Of a stretch of 36,160 bases of DNA, positions 1-9,617 are shown piece after piece. Numbering within the stretch: the first letter of the stretch is position 1; every line of letters begins with the position of its first letter. Position numbers and translations under genes: made by a program. Source of the stretch: Pedosphaera sp. (GTDB lineage Bacteria; Verrucomicrobiota; Verrucomicrobiia; Limisphaerales; Pedosphaeraceae); contig JAQGPA010000094.1 of NCBI GenBank assembly GCA_028293325.1, forward strand, positions 1-36,160. The letters are read 5' to 3'. The notes under the pieces are model-generated. The model saw only the letters and a list, made by a program, of their open reading frames with translations. It made no database searches and had not been told where the DNA came from.

Positions 1-209
1 GCGAGGCTTTGGCGAGGGAGCATGCCCAAGGTGGCCTGTGACCGAGCCGAAACGAAGCCAAAAGTCAAAAAGACCGCTTTCCCAATAACTTTTCCGCCGC
101 GCTACAGCATTTATGGAATTGCTCTAAACAGCCTTCACTAAGAATGCGGGCGAGTTGCAATCAGTTCAGCTCCGCCTCCTCCAGTATCGTGTTGATTGTT
201 TCCCGCGCG
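1..209. other. Window edge, no gene recognised
   Basis: This stretch lies downstream of the AraC-type gene and runs off the window edge. Short open stretches exist on both strands, but none has a recognisable family motif or a convincing start. I see no tRNA fold and no strong terminator. Confidence 0.4.
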
Positions 210-1379
210 TTATTCTTCAGCTCCAGGAACGGCAAAAGGCAAATCGTGCAGTATGCGCTGCTTCGCTACAAATTCCCTGGGTGACATTTTGAATTGCTTG
301 CGAAAACAGGTGGCGAAATACTGACTGGAACTAAAGCCATTTGAAAAACAAACATCGGTGATCGAAGCGCCCGGTTGCTCACGCAACTGCTTTGCGGCGT
401 GATTGAGCCGGCATTGCTTTAGAAATTCCATGGGACCAACGTTCACACACTGTCGCGTATATTTCGCGAACGAAGTAATACCCATCCCGCAATGTTTGGT
501 CATTTGTTGCAATGTTTTGAACTCCTGGCAGTTTGCCTGATTCTCTTCCAGGTCCTTCAGAAAAAGCTCAACCACCTGCCGGCTTGAATCTCGTTCAGAA
601 CCTTCCATCAATCTCTGTGTCACGGGCGTATCCAGGAAGCTCACGAAAAGCTGGTTTAAGTTTGCAATCATCCGCGAAACAGCATGAGGTGTTTTCCACT
701 GAACCACACACCTGGCTATTTGCTGAAAAATCCGGGCGATTTCAGGAGTGGATTTGCATACTGCCATTTTATTATCGCGTAGCTTGTGCGTTAACTCGCT
801 CAAATCACCCGGTGTCAGCGTCACCCAGTTCGGCCAACGCCATGGGTCATCGGGTCTTCTGACACCAACATCAATGATCAACCAATGCACACGACCCGGC
901 CCAACATACGGATCACCGAGCTTATGTAGTTGCCAGGGTCGTGTAATGGTAAGATCGCCGGGGCGGAGATTGAACCGGCGTCCGTCTGCCTTGAAAACCA
1001 TGTTTCCAGTTTCGATAAAATGGATTTCAACGCCTTCATTCCGGTGGACGTCGAGCCCCCAATCCTGCCGCCCGGCACCATCCCAAAACCCTACGCTGTT
1101 CAATCCCGGGACTGTATCTTTGGAAATTGCTAATCCAGGATAATGGCCTTTGCTCAGGGCCGTCATCCTGATTTTGCCAGTTCGGGCTGCCAATACCTGA
1201 GGCTCGCAAGTGTCAATGCCGCATTCTGGCGGTGGCTCCAGCGTCATCGTGCCAACAGTGTTTTCTGGCATTTGTCGCTTTTGTTCAAGCAATCGGGTGC
1301 GGCCTAATGGGTTGAAATAGTGACCGCTATTTCTTCTCTGACAGCCATTGTCCAGTAATCCTGATTTTTCAGCTTTCAT
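210..1379 (-). CDS. AraC-family transcriptional regulator
   Basis: A cytoplasmic DNA-binding regulator of 389 aa. Residues about 110-180 form a cupin-like AraC ligand-binding fold (motifs GVEIHFIETG, LRPGDLTITRPWQLH), which in this family senses a small ligand, often a sugar. Residues about 285-375 are the double helix-turn-helix of AraC/XylS proteins, including the family signature around ITDVCFSNGFSSSQYF and the closing FKMSPREF. The first 70 or so residues are longer than usual and show no domain, so a downstream Met (for example residue 37, MPENTV) could be the true start; no clear Shine-Dalgarno marks either. Next to it on the same strand, 224 bp away, is the ECF sigma gene. Its target is not visible; in Verrucomicrobiota such regulators often sit near glycoside hydrolase loci. 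Family assignment is firm, ligand unknown. Confidence 0.93.
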   Translation of the reverse strand: MKAEKSGLLDNGCQRRNSGHYFNPLGRTRLLEQKRQMPENTVGTMTLEPPPECGIDTCEPQVLAARTGKIRMTALSKGHYPGLAISKDTVPGLNSVGFWDGAGRQDWGLDVHRNEGVEIHFIETGNMVFKADGRRFNLRPGDLTITRPWQLHKLGDPYVGPGRVHWLIIDVGVRRPDDPWRWPNWVTLTPGDLSELTHKLRDNKMAVCKSTPEIARIFQQIARCVVQWKTPHAVSRMIANLNQLFVSFLDTPVTQRLMEGSERDSSRQVVELFLKDLEENQANCQEFKTLQQMTKHCGMGITSFAKYTRQCVNVGPMEFLKQCRLNHAAKQLREQPGASITDVCFSNGFSSSQYFATCFRKQFKMSPREFVAKQRILHDLPFAVPGAEE

Positions 1380-1489
1380 GCGAGGACGTTGTCAGCGGAT
1401 AACCCCGCCATCTAGTAATGCGAGATTTCAGTCGAAATAGGCCAAATGAACGGACGAAATTTTTGACGGGTAATATTAAGCCAGGTCAG

Positions 1490-1543
1490 AAAACCGGATT
1501 CAGCCCCGGTTTTCGGAAAGAAAAGCCCGGAAATACGGGGCTG
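1490..1543. promoter_or_regulatory. Two overlapping, mutually exclusive hairpins
   Basis: AAAACCGG (1490-1497) and CCGGTTTT (1506-1513) form a perfect 8-bp stem with an 8-nt loop and A/T tracts on both sides, so it could act as a short terminator in either direction. CAGCCCCG (1501-1508) pairs perfectly with CGGGGCTG (1536-1543) as an alternative 8-bp stem, and it uses bases of the first hairpin's loop and right arm. The element lies between the end of the sigma gene and the start of the AraC-type gene, both read on the minus strand. It could be a terminator for the sigma transcript or an attenuator ahead of the AraC gene. Function is inferred. Confidence 0.45.
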
Positions 1544-1603
1544 ATGCCTGATAAGCCGCAGAGGCGGAGTCAGGAATTTCTGATTGCGCGATCTGGAGAC
1601 GAA

Positions 1604-2176
1604 CTAAAGCCCCTTGATCTCCTGAAGCAGCCAGGCACGCGCAAAAGCCCAATAGTTTTTTACGGTGGAAAGTGAAATGTCGAGAATTTGGGCGACTTCC
1701 TCATTCGTGCGGCCGCCAAAATAACGCAACTTCACGACCTCGGCCTGAACCGGATGTTCCTTGGCGAGTTTGTCGAGCGCTTCATGCACGGCCAACAGTT
1801 CCTCATCGGCTTGGGGCGCGGCCAGATTACACTTATCGAGATCTACACGCTGATAGCCTCCACCGTGGCGGCGGGTGCGTCTGCGGCGCGCCCGATCAAT
1901 CAGAATGCGGCGCATCGCCTCGGCCGCGGCGGAAAAAAAGTGAGCGCGGTTCGCAAAGCTCGGGTGCTCCAAACCGACGAGGCGCAGCCAGGCCTCATGC
2001 ACCAAGGCAGTCGGTTGCAGTGTTTGACCGGGTAATTCCTGCGCCATCTTGCGAGTCGCCAGTTGACGCAATTCCTGATAAACCAGCTCCAGCAGTTCGT
2101 CGGCGGCTTTAGGGTCGCCATGTTCCACGGCCGTCAGCAATACAGTGGCATTGCTTTTATGTTCGGACATTACCAT
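1604..2176 (-). CDS. ECF-type RNA polymerase sigma factor
   Basis: A 190-aa sigma factor of the extracytoplasmic-function type common in Planctomycetes and Verrucomicrobia (the Sigma70_ECF, PF07638-like subgroup). Region 2 covers about residues 25-95, with QPTALVHEAWLRL and FFSAAAEAMRRILIDRARRR, the latter matching the -10 recognition part. Region 4 covers about residues 130-188, with VVKLRYFGGRTNEEVAQIL and the recognition helix SLSTVKNYWAFARAWL. It should direct RNA polymerase to a small regulon. The start MVMSEHK has a second Met two codons later; no ribosome-binding site discriminates them. It lies 68 bp after the stop of the Ser/Thr kinase on the same strand, so the two are probably one transcript, in the order kinase then sigma. 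No anti-sigma factor gene is present; in this subgroup control is often assigned to the partner kinase. Confidence 0.93.
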   Translation of the reverse strand: MVMSEHKSNATVLLTAVEHGDPKAADELLELVYQELRQLATRKMAQELPGQTLQPTALVHEAWLRLVGLEHPSFANRAHFFSAAAEAMRRILIDRARRRRTRRHGGGYQRVDLDKCNLAAPQADEELLAVHEALDKLAKEHPVQAEVVKLRYFGGRTNEEVAQILDISLSTVKNYWAFARAWLLQEIKGL

Positions 2177-2244
2177 AGAAAGTATCGGTGGCTCTCTGCA
2201 AAAACAACCCCGGATTCCAGCGCCTATGAGGCTGCCCCGGCTTC

Positions 2245-5200
2245 CTACTCGCCTTGAGCCGCCGTCGGAGATTCAATGAGCGCGGTGGCCTCGGCCAGTT
2301 GAATCTGCGCGTAAAGCCAAGCCAGCCAGGCGTTTGTCGGATCCTCAGCAATACTTGGTGGCATAAGCGGCGGCGCTAAGGTGTTCCCCCGGGCTAACAT
2401 GGCTCGCGCCTCATCTTTCTCTCCCAGCCGCCAATAAGCCATGGCCAGCACGGCATAAGCGTGCCCATGCACATAAACGCCGGGGATTTTGAGCGGTTTT
2501 TGTGCCCATTCGACGGCCTCGGCGTAATGCCCCTGCCGATATTCAGCGAGCGCCTTGCAGTCCTGGAAGAAAGGTATTGCGTTCTGGTCTCCGATTCCAT
2601 GCGTCACCGCCGTGTCGGCCAGGTGGCTGATAACCTTTAAATCCAATTCTGAAGATGGCAGAAAGAGGCAAGCCTTCGCCACCTGGTCAGCAACGTAGAT
2701 GTTGGTTGTGTCTCCGAACGTTGTGAGCAGTTTCTGGCAGAATCGTTCGTAGGCGGGGCGGTTATGGGTTTTGACAAAGAGCGCAGCCACCATGGAATAA
2801 CGTGGATCGAGGGGTTGATGTTCGAGTGCCAGAGTGGCATCGGCGCAAGCCTCCTGCCATTGACCACGGCGTGCTTTGAGATCGACCCTGAGATACAAGA
2901 GGTCTGCGCTGGACGGTTGCCTGACGAATGCAGGAGTCAGCGCTTGATCCAGCAACTGTTCTGCATCGCCGAACTTTTGCTGCATGATAAGGACGCGGGT
3001 GAGATTCTTCGATTCGGACAACGCTTGCGGAGTCTCCTTCTCCCCGCGTTTGCGCAACACGGCCAGTGCTTCGCGACGCACCTGCTCCGATTCCGCCAAT
3101 TTACCTTCGGCTTCGAGCGTTGCGCCCAGACGGCCCAGCGTATACAACGCTTGCGGAGACTCGTTCTCCCCGCGTCTGCGCAACACGGCCAGTGCTTCAC
3201 GACGCACCTGCTCCGCTTCGGCCAATTCGCCTTCGGCTTCGAGCGTCGAACCGAGACTGCCCAGCGTATCAAGCGAAGCCGGATTGTCCTCCCCCAGTAG
3301 TTTGCGCTGTATCGAAAGGGCCGCGCTCAAGACAGAATAGGCTTCATTCAGATTCCCTCTTTGCCGCATGCGATCACCGACCAAGAAGAGAGATTTGGCC
3401 ACATCCGGATGCTCCGCACCCAGGAGCTTCTGCCGCATCGCAAGGGATTCCCGCTCCAACATTTCCGCCTCATCCAACTTGCCCCGGGCACCTGCCGCCC
3501 AGGCAACGTCGTCCAGCGCAGCCGCTATCCATGGGTGCTCGGGGCCAAGCCGTTGGCGTCGTATCGCCAGAACTTCCCGCGCCATCGCTTCGGATTGGGC
3601 CCAATTGCCTTCGTCGCCCAGAATGATACTTAGATTACGGAGCGAGTCCGCCACCTCCAGGTGTTCGTTGCCGAACAATTTTTGCCGGATGCCCAGCGCT
3701 GCCCGCGCCATCGACTCCGCCTCCGTGAGCTTCCCTGCTTGTCGATACACGCTGCTCAGCTCATTGAGCGAAGTCGCCGTGTCCGCATGGTCGTTGCCAA
3801 ACAGCCGCCGCCGAATGGCCAGCGCTTCCCCGTGTGCTGCTTCCGCCTCAGCCAACTTGTTCTTGGCCATAAGCGCCAGGCCCAAGTTGTTGAGCGACGC
3901 GGCCGCCGCCGAACTTTCCGGACCGAATTGCTTCCGGTCGATCGCCAGCGCTGCACGATGCATTTCCTCAGCCCGATCATAATTTCCAATTTCCTGATAA
4001 AGCGTGCCGATGAGACCGCGCAGTTCAGCTTCGACGGCGGGCTGATTGGTCATCTCCTTGCCGACGCGCTCAGCCGTTCGATCCAGAATCTCGCGCAACA
4101 ATGTGGTCTCCCGGCCGAGCGCAACGGAAGGTTCGACGCCGTTCAACATATCTTCGAGGAACTTCGTGACTTGTTGACTCTTGACCGACGCAGCTTCCGC
4201 CTTCGCTTTGGCCGATTCCGCCTCACGGCGTGACCACCGCTCCCGGGCGAGCGACGCCGAAACCAGGATTAAGCTCATGACCAGAAGCAGCGCGATGACA
4301 CCGAGGCCAATGAATAGCAGCTTATTGCGCAGCACCGTCTTTTGCAGTTTGTAACGCCTGCTGGGCGGGCGCGCCAAAATGGGTTCATTGGCCAAATAAC
4401 GCTGAACGTCCAGCGCCAGCCCGTTCGCTGTTTCATAGCGGCGCGTGCGGTCCTTCTCCAGCGACTTCATTACAATCCAGTCCAAGTCCCCGCGCACCGA
4501 GCGAATCAGTGCGGGAGGCGCGGACTGGCGGCGCTGGGCCGTGGTCGTCAAAGCTGCTGCGCCCATCGTGCTGAGACGCATCGAGGGCCGATCGGGATCT
4601 CGCTCACGGATTTCCCGCCGAATTTCGTCCAGCCCCGCCTTCATCAACGACCTGCCATCGAATGGCGGTGACCCGGTCAGCAGCTCATAAAGCAGCACTC
4701 CCAGACTGTAAACGTCGGTGCGCGTGTCCACGTCCACGCTGCTCAGATCCGCCTGTTCCGGGCTCATGTACGCGGGGGTACCAATGAGCATCTCGAAAGC
4801 CGTGAACAGCGTTCTATCCGTCAGCCGCTGGTTGGTGGTCGCTTTCGCTATTCCAAAATCGATCACTACGGGTAACGCCGCGCCCCCTTCCGTTGTGGTT
4901 ACCAGGATATTGGAGGGCTTGATGTCCCGATGGATGATTCCCTTCTGATGCGCATGTTGGACGGCCTGGCAAACCAGGATGAAAGCGCCGAGTCGCTCTG
5001 CCGTCGTGAGCGATTTGCGATCGCAGTAATCCGTAATCTTCACGCCCCGCACCAGCTCCATGACAAAATACGGACGACCGGATTCTGTCGCGCCGGCGTC
5101 GAACACCTTGGCGATGCTGGGATGATCCATCAGCGCAAGCGCCTGCCGCTCCGCCTCAAATCGGACCATGACACTTTTGGTGTCCATTCCCGGTTTGATG

Positions 5201-5541
5201 ATTTTCAGGGCGACTCGGCGTCGAACCGGTTCCTCCTGTTCGGCCATATAGACCACCCCGCACCCGCCTTCACCAATTTGTTGCAGCAGTTTGTATCGGC
5301 CAATTCGGTCACCCGGTTTTTCGCCAATCGAAGCCTCAACCTTGGCTTCCGGCACCGCCTCGGGCGCGGGTTGCTCCAGAAAATCGCCAACTTGATCGTG
5401 GACTTTCAGCAGCCGTTCAACCCGTTGGCGCAGTTCCTCGTCCGCCCCGCAGGCACGTGCCAGGTAAGCGGAGCGCTCGTCGGCAAACAATTGGATGGCT
5501 TCTGCAAAGACCACCACATCGCGATCCGGGGAATCGTTCAT
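2245..5541 (-). CDS. Transmembrane Ser/Thr protein kinase with TPR repeats
   Basis: A 1098-aa Hanks-type kinase. Residues 80-350 are the kinase domain, with glycine loop GEGGCG (90-95), ATP-binding Lys113 (ALKI), catalytic loop HRDIKPSN with Asp206, DFG at 228-230, and the activation-segment end [10 protein letters not shown]. All key residues are intact, so it should be active. A single membrane helix at about 405-427 is followed by an Arg/Ala-rich segment. About 10 tetratricopeptide repeats of 42 residues (kinesin-light-chain type, pattern [22 protein letters not shown]) fill residues 500-850, and a further helical tail runs to the end. Residues 1-75 carry a small helical N-domain typical of planctomycete/verrucomicrobial kinases. 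Two neighbouring repeats (DNA 3021-3272) are almost identical with a period of 126 bp, a recent internal duplication. The sigma factor gene follows 68 bp downstream, which suggests a signalling pair. Confidence 0.94.
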   Translation of the reverse strand: MNDSPDRDVVVFAEAIQLFADERSAYLARACGADEELRQRVERLLKVHDQVGDFLEQPAPEAVPEAKVEASIGEKPGDRIGRYKLLQQIGEGGCGVVYMAEQEEPVRRRVALKIIKPGMDTKSVMVRFEAERQALALMDHPSIAKVFDAGATESGRPYFVMELVRGVKITDYCDRKSLTTAERLGAFILVCQAVQHAHQKGIIHRDIKPSNILVTTTEGGAALPVVIDFGIAKATTNQRLTDRTLFTAFEMLIGTPAYMSPEQADLSSVDVDTRTDVYSLGVLLYELLTGSPPFDGRSLMKAGLDEIRREIRERDPDRPSMRLSTMGAAALTTTAQRRQSAPPALIRSVRGDLDWIVMKSLEKDRTRRYETANGLALDVQRYLANEPILARPPSRRYKLQKTVLRNKLLFIGLGVIALLLVMSLILVSASLARERWSRREAESAKAKAEAASVKSQQVTKFLEDMLNGVEPSVALGRETTLLREILDRTAERVGKEMTNQPAVEAELRGLIGTLYQEIGNYDRAEEMHRAALAIDRKQFGPESSAAAASLNNLGLALMAKNKLAEAEAAHGEALAIRRRLFGNDHADTATSLNELSSVYRQAGKLTEAESMARAALGIRQKLFGNEHLEVADSLRNLSIILGDEGNWAQSEAMAREVLAIRRQRLGPEHPWIAAALDDVAWAAGARGKLDEAEMLERESLAMRQKLLGAEHPDVAKSLFLVGDRMRQRGNLNEAYSVLSAALSIQRKLLGEDNPASLDTLGSLGSTLEAEGELAEAEQVRREALAVLRRRGENESPQALYTLGRLGATLEAEGKLAESEQVRREALAVLRKRGEKETPQALSESKNLTRVLIMQQKFGDAEQLLDQALTPAFVRQPSSADLLYLRVDLKARRGQWQEACADATLALEHQPLDPRYSMVAALFVKTHNRPAYERFCQKLLTTFGDTTNIYVADQVAKACLFLPSSELDLKVISHLADTAVTHGIGDQNAIPFFQDCKALAEYRQGHYAEAVEWAQKPLKIPGVYVHGHAYAVLAMAYWRLGEKDEARAMLARGNTLAPPLMPPSIAEDPTNAWLAWLYAQIQLAEATALIESPTAAQGE
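3021..3272. repeat. 126-bp tandem duplication inside the kinase TPR region
   Basis: Two consecutive copies start at 3021 and 3147, each beginning ACGCTTGCGGAG, and stay largely identical over their length. The period of 126 bp equals 42 codons, one TPR unit. The encoded units read [20 protein letters not shown] and [20 protein letters not shown]. Other repeats in the gene are much more diverged, so this pair arose late. Confidence 0.75.
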
Positions 5542-6080
5542 GAAATCATGCGAATCAAGCTTTATCGATTGTTACTCCGTTCTTAACGCGCTTTAACCCA
5601 ATTGTCACCTCGCAAAGGAGCAAGGCTCCCCAATCCCGATCATAATGCGGGTGCCGATCTCGACAAGGAACGCGGCGGTGATGCGGGTAAAACCCTTTCA
5701 AACAAAAAAGAAAGTCACGTTCTGACCTTACCTGACACAGGGGGTCATAAAGCGGGAAATGGCGGGAGTGGCGGGGCTCGAACCCGAACTTATTCCCGGC
5801 CTTTGCTTAAGAAAAACCGCGCAAACCTATTGCCAGTAAACACTTTATTTTACTCAAAGTCAACGAAAGTCCTCAGTCTGAAAGGGTTCTTAAAAGCGAC
5901 TTTATTTGTTTCATTTGTTTCAACAAAGACAAATCAATCGCCAAATTTACTGCCTGCCGTTGGTCTTGCCTCGATTGTGTGAGCGGGAGACAAAACACAC
6001 GATCATCAAAGTAAACATCACACTGACCCTAGTTATCTTTGTGTTCATCCATATTGATGATTGCGCCATCTGCTTAAGTG
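5542..6080. other. 539-bp gene-free stretch
   Basis: It lies between the Ser/Thr kinase and the 3' end of the lyase gene. The only recognisable item is the tRNA 3'-end fragment near 5762-5790. An open frame on the plus strand (5602-5982) is not credible, because its GGSGGARTRT segment is simply the translation of that tRNA fragment. I see no clear terminator for anything; promoters for the kinase would have to lie at the left end but no good -35/-10 pair is visible. Confidence 0.5.
5762..5790 (-). other. tRNA 3'-end fragment, possible attachment-site scar
   Basis: Read on the minus strand this is a T-arm, with a CGGG/CCCG stem around the conserved loop TTCGAGC, followed by CACTCCC, G and CCA. 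That is the layout of a tRNA T-stem, acceptor 3' strand, discriminator base and encoded CCA. The outermost T-stem pair would be a U-C mismatch, and upstream sequence does not fold into anticodon or D arms, so it is not a complete tRNA. Such 3' ends are left by integrative elements that recombine at tRNA genes. No integrase is present within the window, so the element itself is not identified. Confidence 0.5.
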
Positions 6081-9000
6081 CTATGGATGAAGATAAGTTG
6101 TCCGAAGACGGAAATACCGGGCCGGATAAGGTTTGCCCACCGATGATTCAGTCACTTGAATAAGCTGTTTCACGCCATTGTCTGATATAACGCTCTGGGT
6201 GAACTGCGTCCCGCTGGTATCCCAAGTAGTCAAGTTAGTCGAGACATCAATAGTATATTGCAGGTCAGCAGCCCATTTACGTCGAGTGAAGGTGAATCCG
6301 AAATATCCGACGACGATGCCAGGTTGAATGGTAGTAGCTGCGTCGGGTTGCCAGGGATCCGTCATCAACGCATACTCCATCAGGTTATTGATACCGTCAT
6401 GATCCGGATCAGCCGTCGGGCCGCTCATGGTGGGGTCGGCAAGTTGTGCCGGGGTAAAATGCACGTTCTGCCAGGCAATAAAATTCGTCAGGTTGTAGGA
6501 AAAACTAGCGTGAAATGTTTTCCCGGCGGCGCCAGCCGTGGCGGCGGTGAACTGCAAGGTCGGCGACAACTGGCCGATACTGACGCCTGAATCCAAGGAA
6601 ATCGCCTGCGTCACCGGTTGGGCAAAAGTGAGCGTGATGCCTGTGGTGTTGGTCTGCGTTGGATCTGCCACGGCCACTGCAATGTTCGTTTCTGTCAACT
6701 GCACGACAACCGAGGCTTTATGATTCACGGCGATACCGCCGACCGCTTGAACGCCGTCATTCCAAAAATTCGCCGCAGTTATCCCCAGCGGCCCCTGACT
6801 TACCGCTTGGATGGAACCTGAGTTTTGTATCACTGACACTTGGGGGCTGACTGCATAACTCGCCGTGTCGGAGGTGGATTTCCCGGGGAGTAACACATAG
6901 GAATAGGCGCTGTTGACGGGATTTGTTCCGTGGTTGAACCAGAGGGTCAGATAATTGCGAGAGAGCAGGGTTGTCGGCGAACCTACTTCGTAGGGATCAA
7001 TGGCATACCAAGAACCGGTGCTGGCTGCCCGCGAACTTTTCAGCGTGGCCGGCTGCGGAAAATAATATCCAATGTCCGCACCGGAAACATTTCCATCGAG
7101 GTGCGCCCAAGAGACGCTGGACAAGGAGCCGGTCCAATTAAGAGAACTAGGCTCGACAATGCCATTCACAATAAAAGCATTTGTTCCAGCGCTGGTTAAT
7201 TTTCGGTTTTCGACAATGGTTTCAACGGCTTTGTTGCTGGTGCAGGTGATGCCGGCCCCAAGGCAGACAATCTCGTCATTAAACATGAACCATGATTTTA
7301 TTGCCACGAGGTCGGTGTTCCAGGCATTCATCTGCATGCCCGCCGCGCCCCAGTTGTTCAAAGTAGCTCCACCAGTCCAGTTGTTGGTTCCTAGAAAACC
7401 GGCGCCGGAACTGGAAGAGCCAATCAGGTCTGCGCGAACTTGCGTATCCACGGTGGTTCCTGGCAGCCGATACGGATTGACCGTTGGCCAGAAGCAATCA
7501 TCAAATTGGGTCTGATCGGAATTGTAAATGTAAGTCATTCCATAACCCGTATACCAGCCGCGCAGGTTCTCTTTGTTGATGGATTCAAAGTTGCCGATGC
7601 GGCTGGAAAACATGCTCACGCCAAAGGCATAGCCGGGCCGCAAATGCACCACCCGGTCCATTTGTCCGAACGTATAATGGCCGATCAATTCACCCCGCGA
7701 AGGAATGCTGTTATCCGCCAGGATGGACTCGGCCAAAGAGACTGTTCCCAAATCCGTAGTGGCAACAAAGTTTTGAGCCGTGTCCGCCTGCATCCAATAC
7801 TTCGCCATGCTCTTGAAGGCAGCGGCATCACCGGGCGATGCAAACTGGGCCATCCGGATAATAGCAGCGACGGTCTCCCCACCAATGAATTGACTGGTCT
7901 CGTCAAACCGTGATATTGCCCGGCCCCGCACCATGTCCATGATAAGGCCGTTGTAGATGACTGGTTGGAAAGAGTTATAAACCCATTGAAACATATTGGC
8001 CTCATTAGGATCGGCCACAGCCCATCGGGAACCGTTGAACATATCAATCAGGGGCACCATAAACTGGATCAACGACTCGCCATAACTGCCCGTATAGGCA
8101 AAATAGTTATGAAAGACAAACGAACCATCCGCGCGAAAGCCATCTCCGTTCATGACGTCGGGAAACACACTGCTCAACGAGCCTGACGCGACACTCAATT
8201 TGGCCGTGTCCCTCACAATCGCTCCCCGCACGCCTACCACGGTGGCTGTCCATACCAGATTCGCTCCATCTGAAATTGGCGTCGGAGTAAAATGATCCAC
8301 CGCGTTCATGTAATTAGCGATTTGCGCGCCGGTCAACTTGTCATAAAGCAGCACCGTAATGTCATTTAACCTAAGCGGAATCCCAATTTGCCAATGCCAC
8401 CAATTAGAGTATTGGTTGGTGCCACCTTCGTTATAAATGTGGGTATACATCCAATCCAGCGCCTCTGATAAATCTGTGTATAGAGCGGCGTTGGTATATA
8501 GATTGTTGCCATGCGTGCCGTAGGCAAGCGATAGCGTTTTCAAACGATCATAGGTATACCAAATCTGACCTGAATCATTAGTCAGCTTGTTGAGATCGCT
8601 CCACAAATAAGCACGTCCGGCCGACTTGTTCATGCTGGTCCAATAAGATTGTGCAGATACCGCCAGATTGGAAAGGTTGATGCTGGCATTTGGATCAGAG
8701 GAGTTCAGATTCGTGCCGCCATTGAGCGTGTCACGCCATTTCAACCTGATGGCATCGAACTCCGCATTGGGAATAGTTGCCGGTGGCAAAAATGTTGCCA
8801 GATAAAGTTGCTGCACGTCGGCAACGGTCAAAGCACGATTATAAATCCTCACATCATCCAGTGCTCCATAAAGTGGCAGGGTGTAGCCTGATGAGGAGGT
8901 GTCCTCGCGTGAACCAAGACTGATGTCGTGGGTTGTATTCAGCAATGTCGTGGGCGCATTGTTCGTTCCCGCCAATTGCCCGTCAATATACAGCTTTAGG

Positions 9001-9617
9001 CCACCAGTTGTATTGACGCCGTCATAGATGGCCACCAAATGATGCCAGTTGCCATCCACCGTTCCTGTGGGGCCGATATTGATACTAATGCCGGAGGAAT
9101 TGCGGACATAAAACCGATAAGATCCTTGGATATCCATCGCAAATTTTTCGCCGCCATGACCATAACCCTTGGCAATGATGCCTGCCCCAGATGGCTGAAC
9201 TCCCGGCTTCGCCTTGACCCAGAGCCCAATTGAAAATGCCGTGCCCGCATTGATTCCAAGATTCAACCGGCCGTCGCTGTCGCTGATCATTGCCCGCTGA
9301 TTATTGGTGGTCGCATTAAAATTCAACGCCCCGTTCGTCTCGCCCACTACCCATTGGGAACTATCGGTGAAATTTGTCAGTGTCGCATAATGGGAATTTA
9401 TGGTCGAATCATAGGCGGTAAACCCGCTGGTCTCATCCATGGTCAGGTATGCTATTAAGCCGTTGGTAATGTCCGCTTGGGCGACACCGCACGATAAGAC
9501 AATGAACGCCGCCAGGATGATCGAACAAAATTGGCCAGGTCGGACGATCAGGGGGCTAAGGCGATGGATTTTCAAAAACTGGAACATATTGTTTGGCAGG
9601 GAGAATTCAATCTTCAT
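6081..9617 (-). CDS. Secreted PL8 polysaccharide lyase with LamG domain
   Basis: An 1178-aa exported lyase that should cleave acidic polysaccharide by beta-elimination; PL8 members act on chondroitin, hyaluronan or xanthan, and the substrate here is unknown. An N-terminal signal (AAFIVLSCGVAQA) is followed by a LamG/concanavalin-like domain (about 50-265), the PL8 alpha/alpha toroid (about 285-620) and the beta-sandwich part (about 650-1020, with RGWYTGYGMTYIYN and DCFWPTVNPYRLPGTT). Asn453 (GAN), His503 (FHNYFAYTG), Tyr512 (SYG) and Arg566 (RGRAISR) reproduce the residue spacing I recall for chondroitin AC lyases, Asn+50 to His, +9 to Tyr, +54 to Arg. NWWHWQIGIP at 405 is the substrate-cleft tryptophan motif. 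A C-terminal tail ends in YFRLR. The ATG overlaps the upstream regulator gene by 11 bp; AGGAGGG abuts it almost without spacing, so Met11 is an alternative start. Confidence 0.93.
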   Translation of the reverse strand: MKIEFSLPNNMFQFLKIHRLSPLIVRPGQFCSIILAAFIVLSCGVAQADITNGLIAYLTMDETSGFTAYDSTINSHYATLTNFTDSSQWVVGETNGALNFNATTNNQRAMISDSDGRLNLGINAGTAFSIGLWVKAKPGVQPSGAGIIAKGYGHGGEKFAMDIQGSYRFYVRNSSGISINIGPTGTVDGNWHHLVAIYDGVNTTGGLKLYIDGQLAGTNNAPTTLLNTTHDISLGSREDTSSSGYTLPLYGALDDVRIYNRALTVADVQQLYLATFLPPATIPNAEFDAIRLKWRDTLNGGTNLNSSDPNASINLSNLAVSAQSYWTSMNKSAGRAYLWSDLNKLTNDSGQIWYTYDRLKTLSLAYGTHGNNLYTNAALYTDLSEALDWMYTHIYNEGGTNQYSNWWHWQIGIPLRLNDITVLLYDKLTGAQIANYMNAVDHFTPTPISDGANLVWTATVVGVRGAIVRDTAKLSVASGSLSSVFPDVMNGDGFRADGSFVFHNYFAYTGSYGESLIQFMVPLIDMFNGSRWAVADPNEANMFQWVYNSFQPVIYNGLIMDMVRGRAISRFDETSQFIGGETVAAIIRMAQFASPGDAAAFKSMAKYWMQADTAQNFVATTDLGTVSLAESILADNSIPSRGELIGHYTFGQMDRVVHLRPGYAFGVSMFSSRIGNFESINKENLRGWYTGYGMTYIYNSDQTQFDDCFWPTVNPYRLPGTTVDTQVRADLIGSSSSGAGFLGTNNWTGGATLNNWGAAGMQMNAWNTDLVAIKSWFMFNDEIVCLGAGITCTSNKAVETIVENRKLTSAGTNAFIVNGIVEPSSLNWTGSLSSVSWAHLDGNVSGADIGYYFPQPATLKSSRAASTGSWYAIDPYEVGSPTTLLSRNYLTLWFNHGTNPVNSAYSYVLLPGKSTSDTASYAVSPQVSVIQNSGSIQAVSQGPLGITAANFWNDGVQAVGGIAVNHKASVVVQLTETNIAVAVADPTQTNTTGITLTFAQPVTQAISLDSGVSIGQLSPTLQFTAATAGAAGKTFHASFSYNLTNFIAWQNVHFTPAQLADPTMSGPTADPDHDGINNLMEYALMTDPWQPDAATTIQPGIVVGYFGFTFTRRKWAADLQYTIDVSTNLTTWDTSGTQFTQSVISDNGVKQLIQVTESSVGKPYPARYFRLRTTYLHP

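Noticed and set aside
2764..3626. Plus-strand open frames opposite the kinase TPR region
   Set aside because: Caused by the repetitive, GC-rich TPR coding sequence on the minus strand.
5762..5835. Possible complete tRNA with a CTTAA-type anticodon loop
   Set aside because: The stems around TTCTTAA do not pair and no D arm exists; only the 3' end is tRNA-like.
5906..5930. TTTGTT/AACAAA inverted repeat downstream of the lyase gene
   Set aside because: A/T-only stem in a low-complexity stretch and too far from the stop codon to support a terminator call.
5602..5982. A 126-codon plus-strand open frame
   Set aside because: Its GGSGGARTRT segment is the translation of a tRNA 3' end, a familiar false gene; no other protein features.
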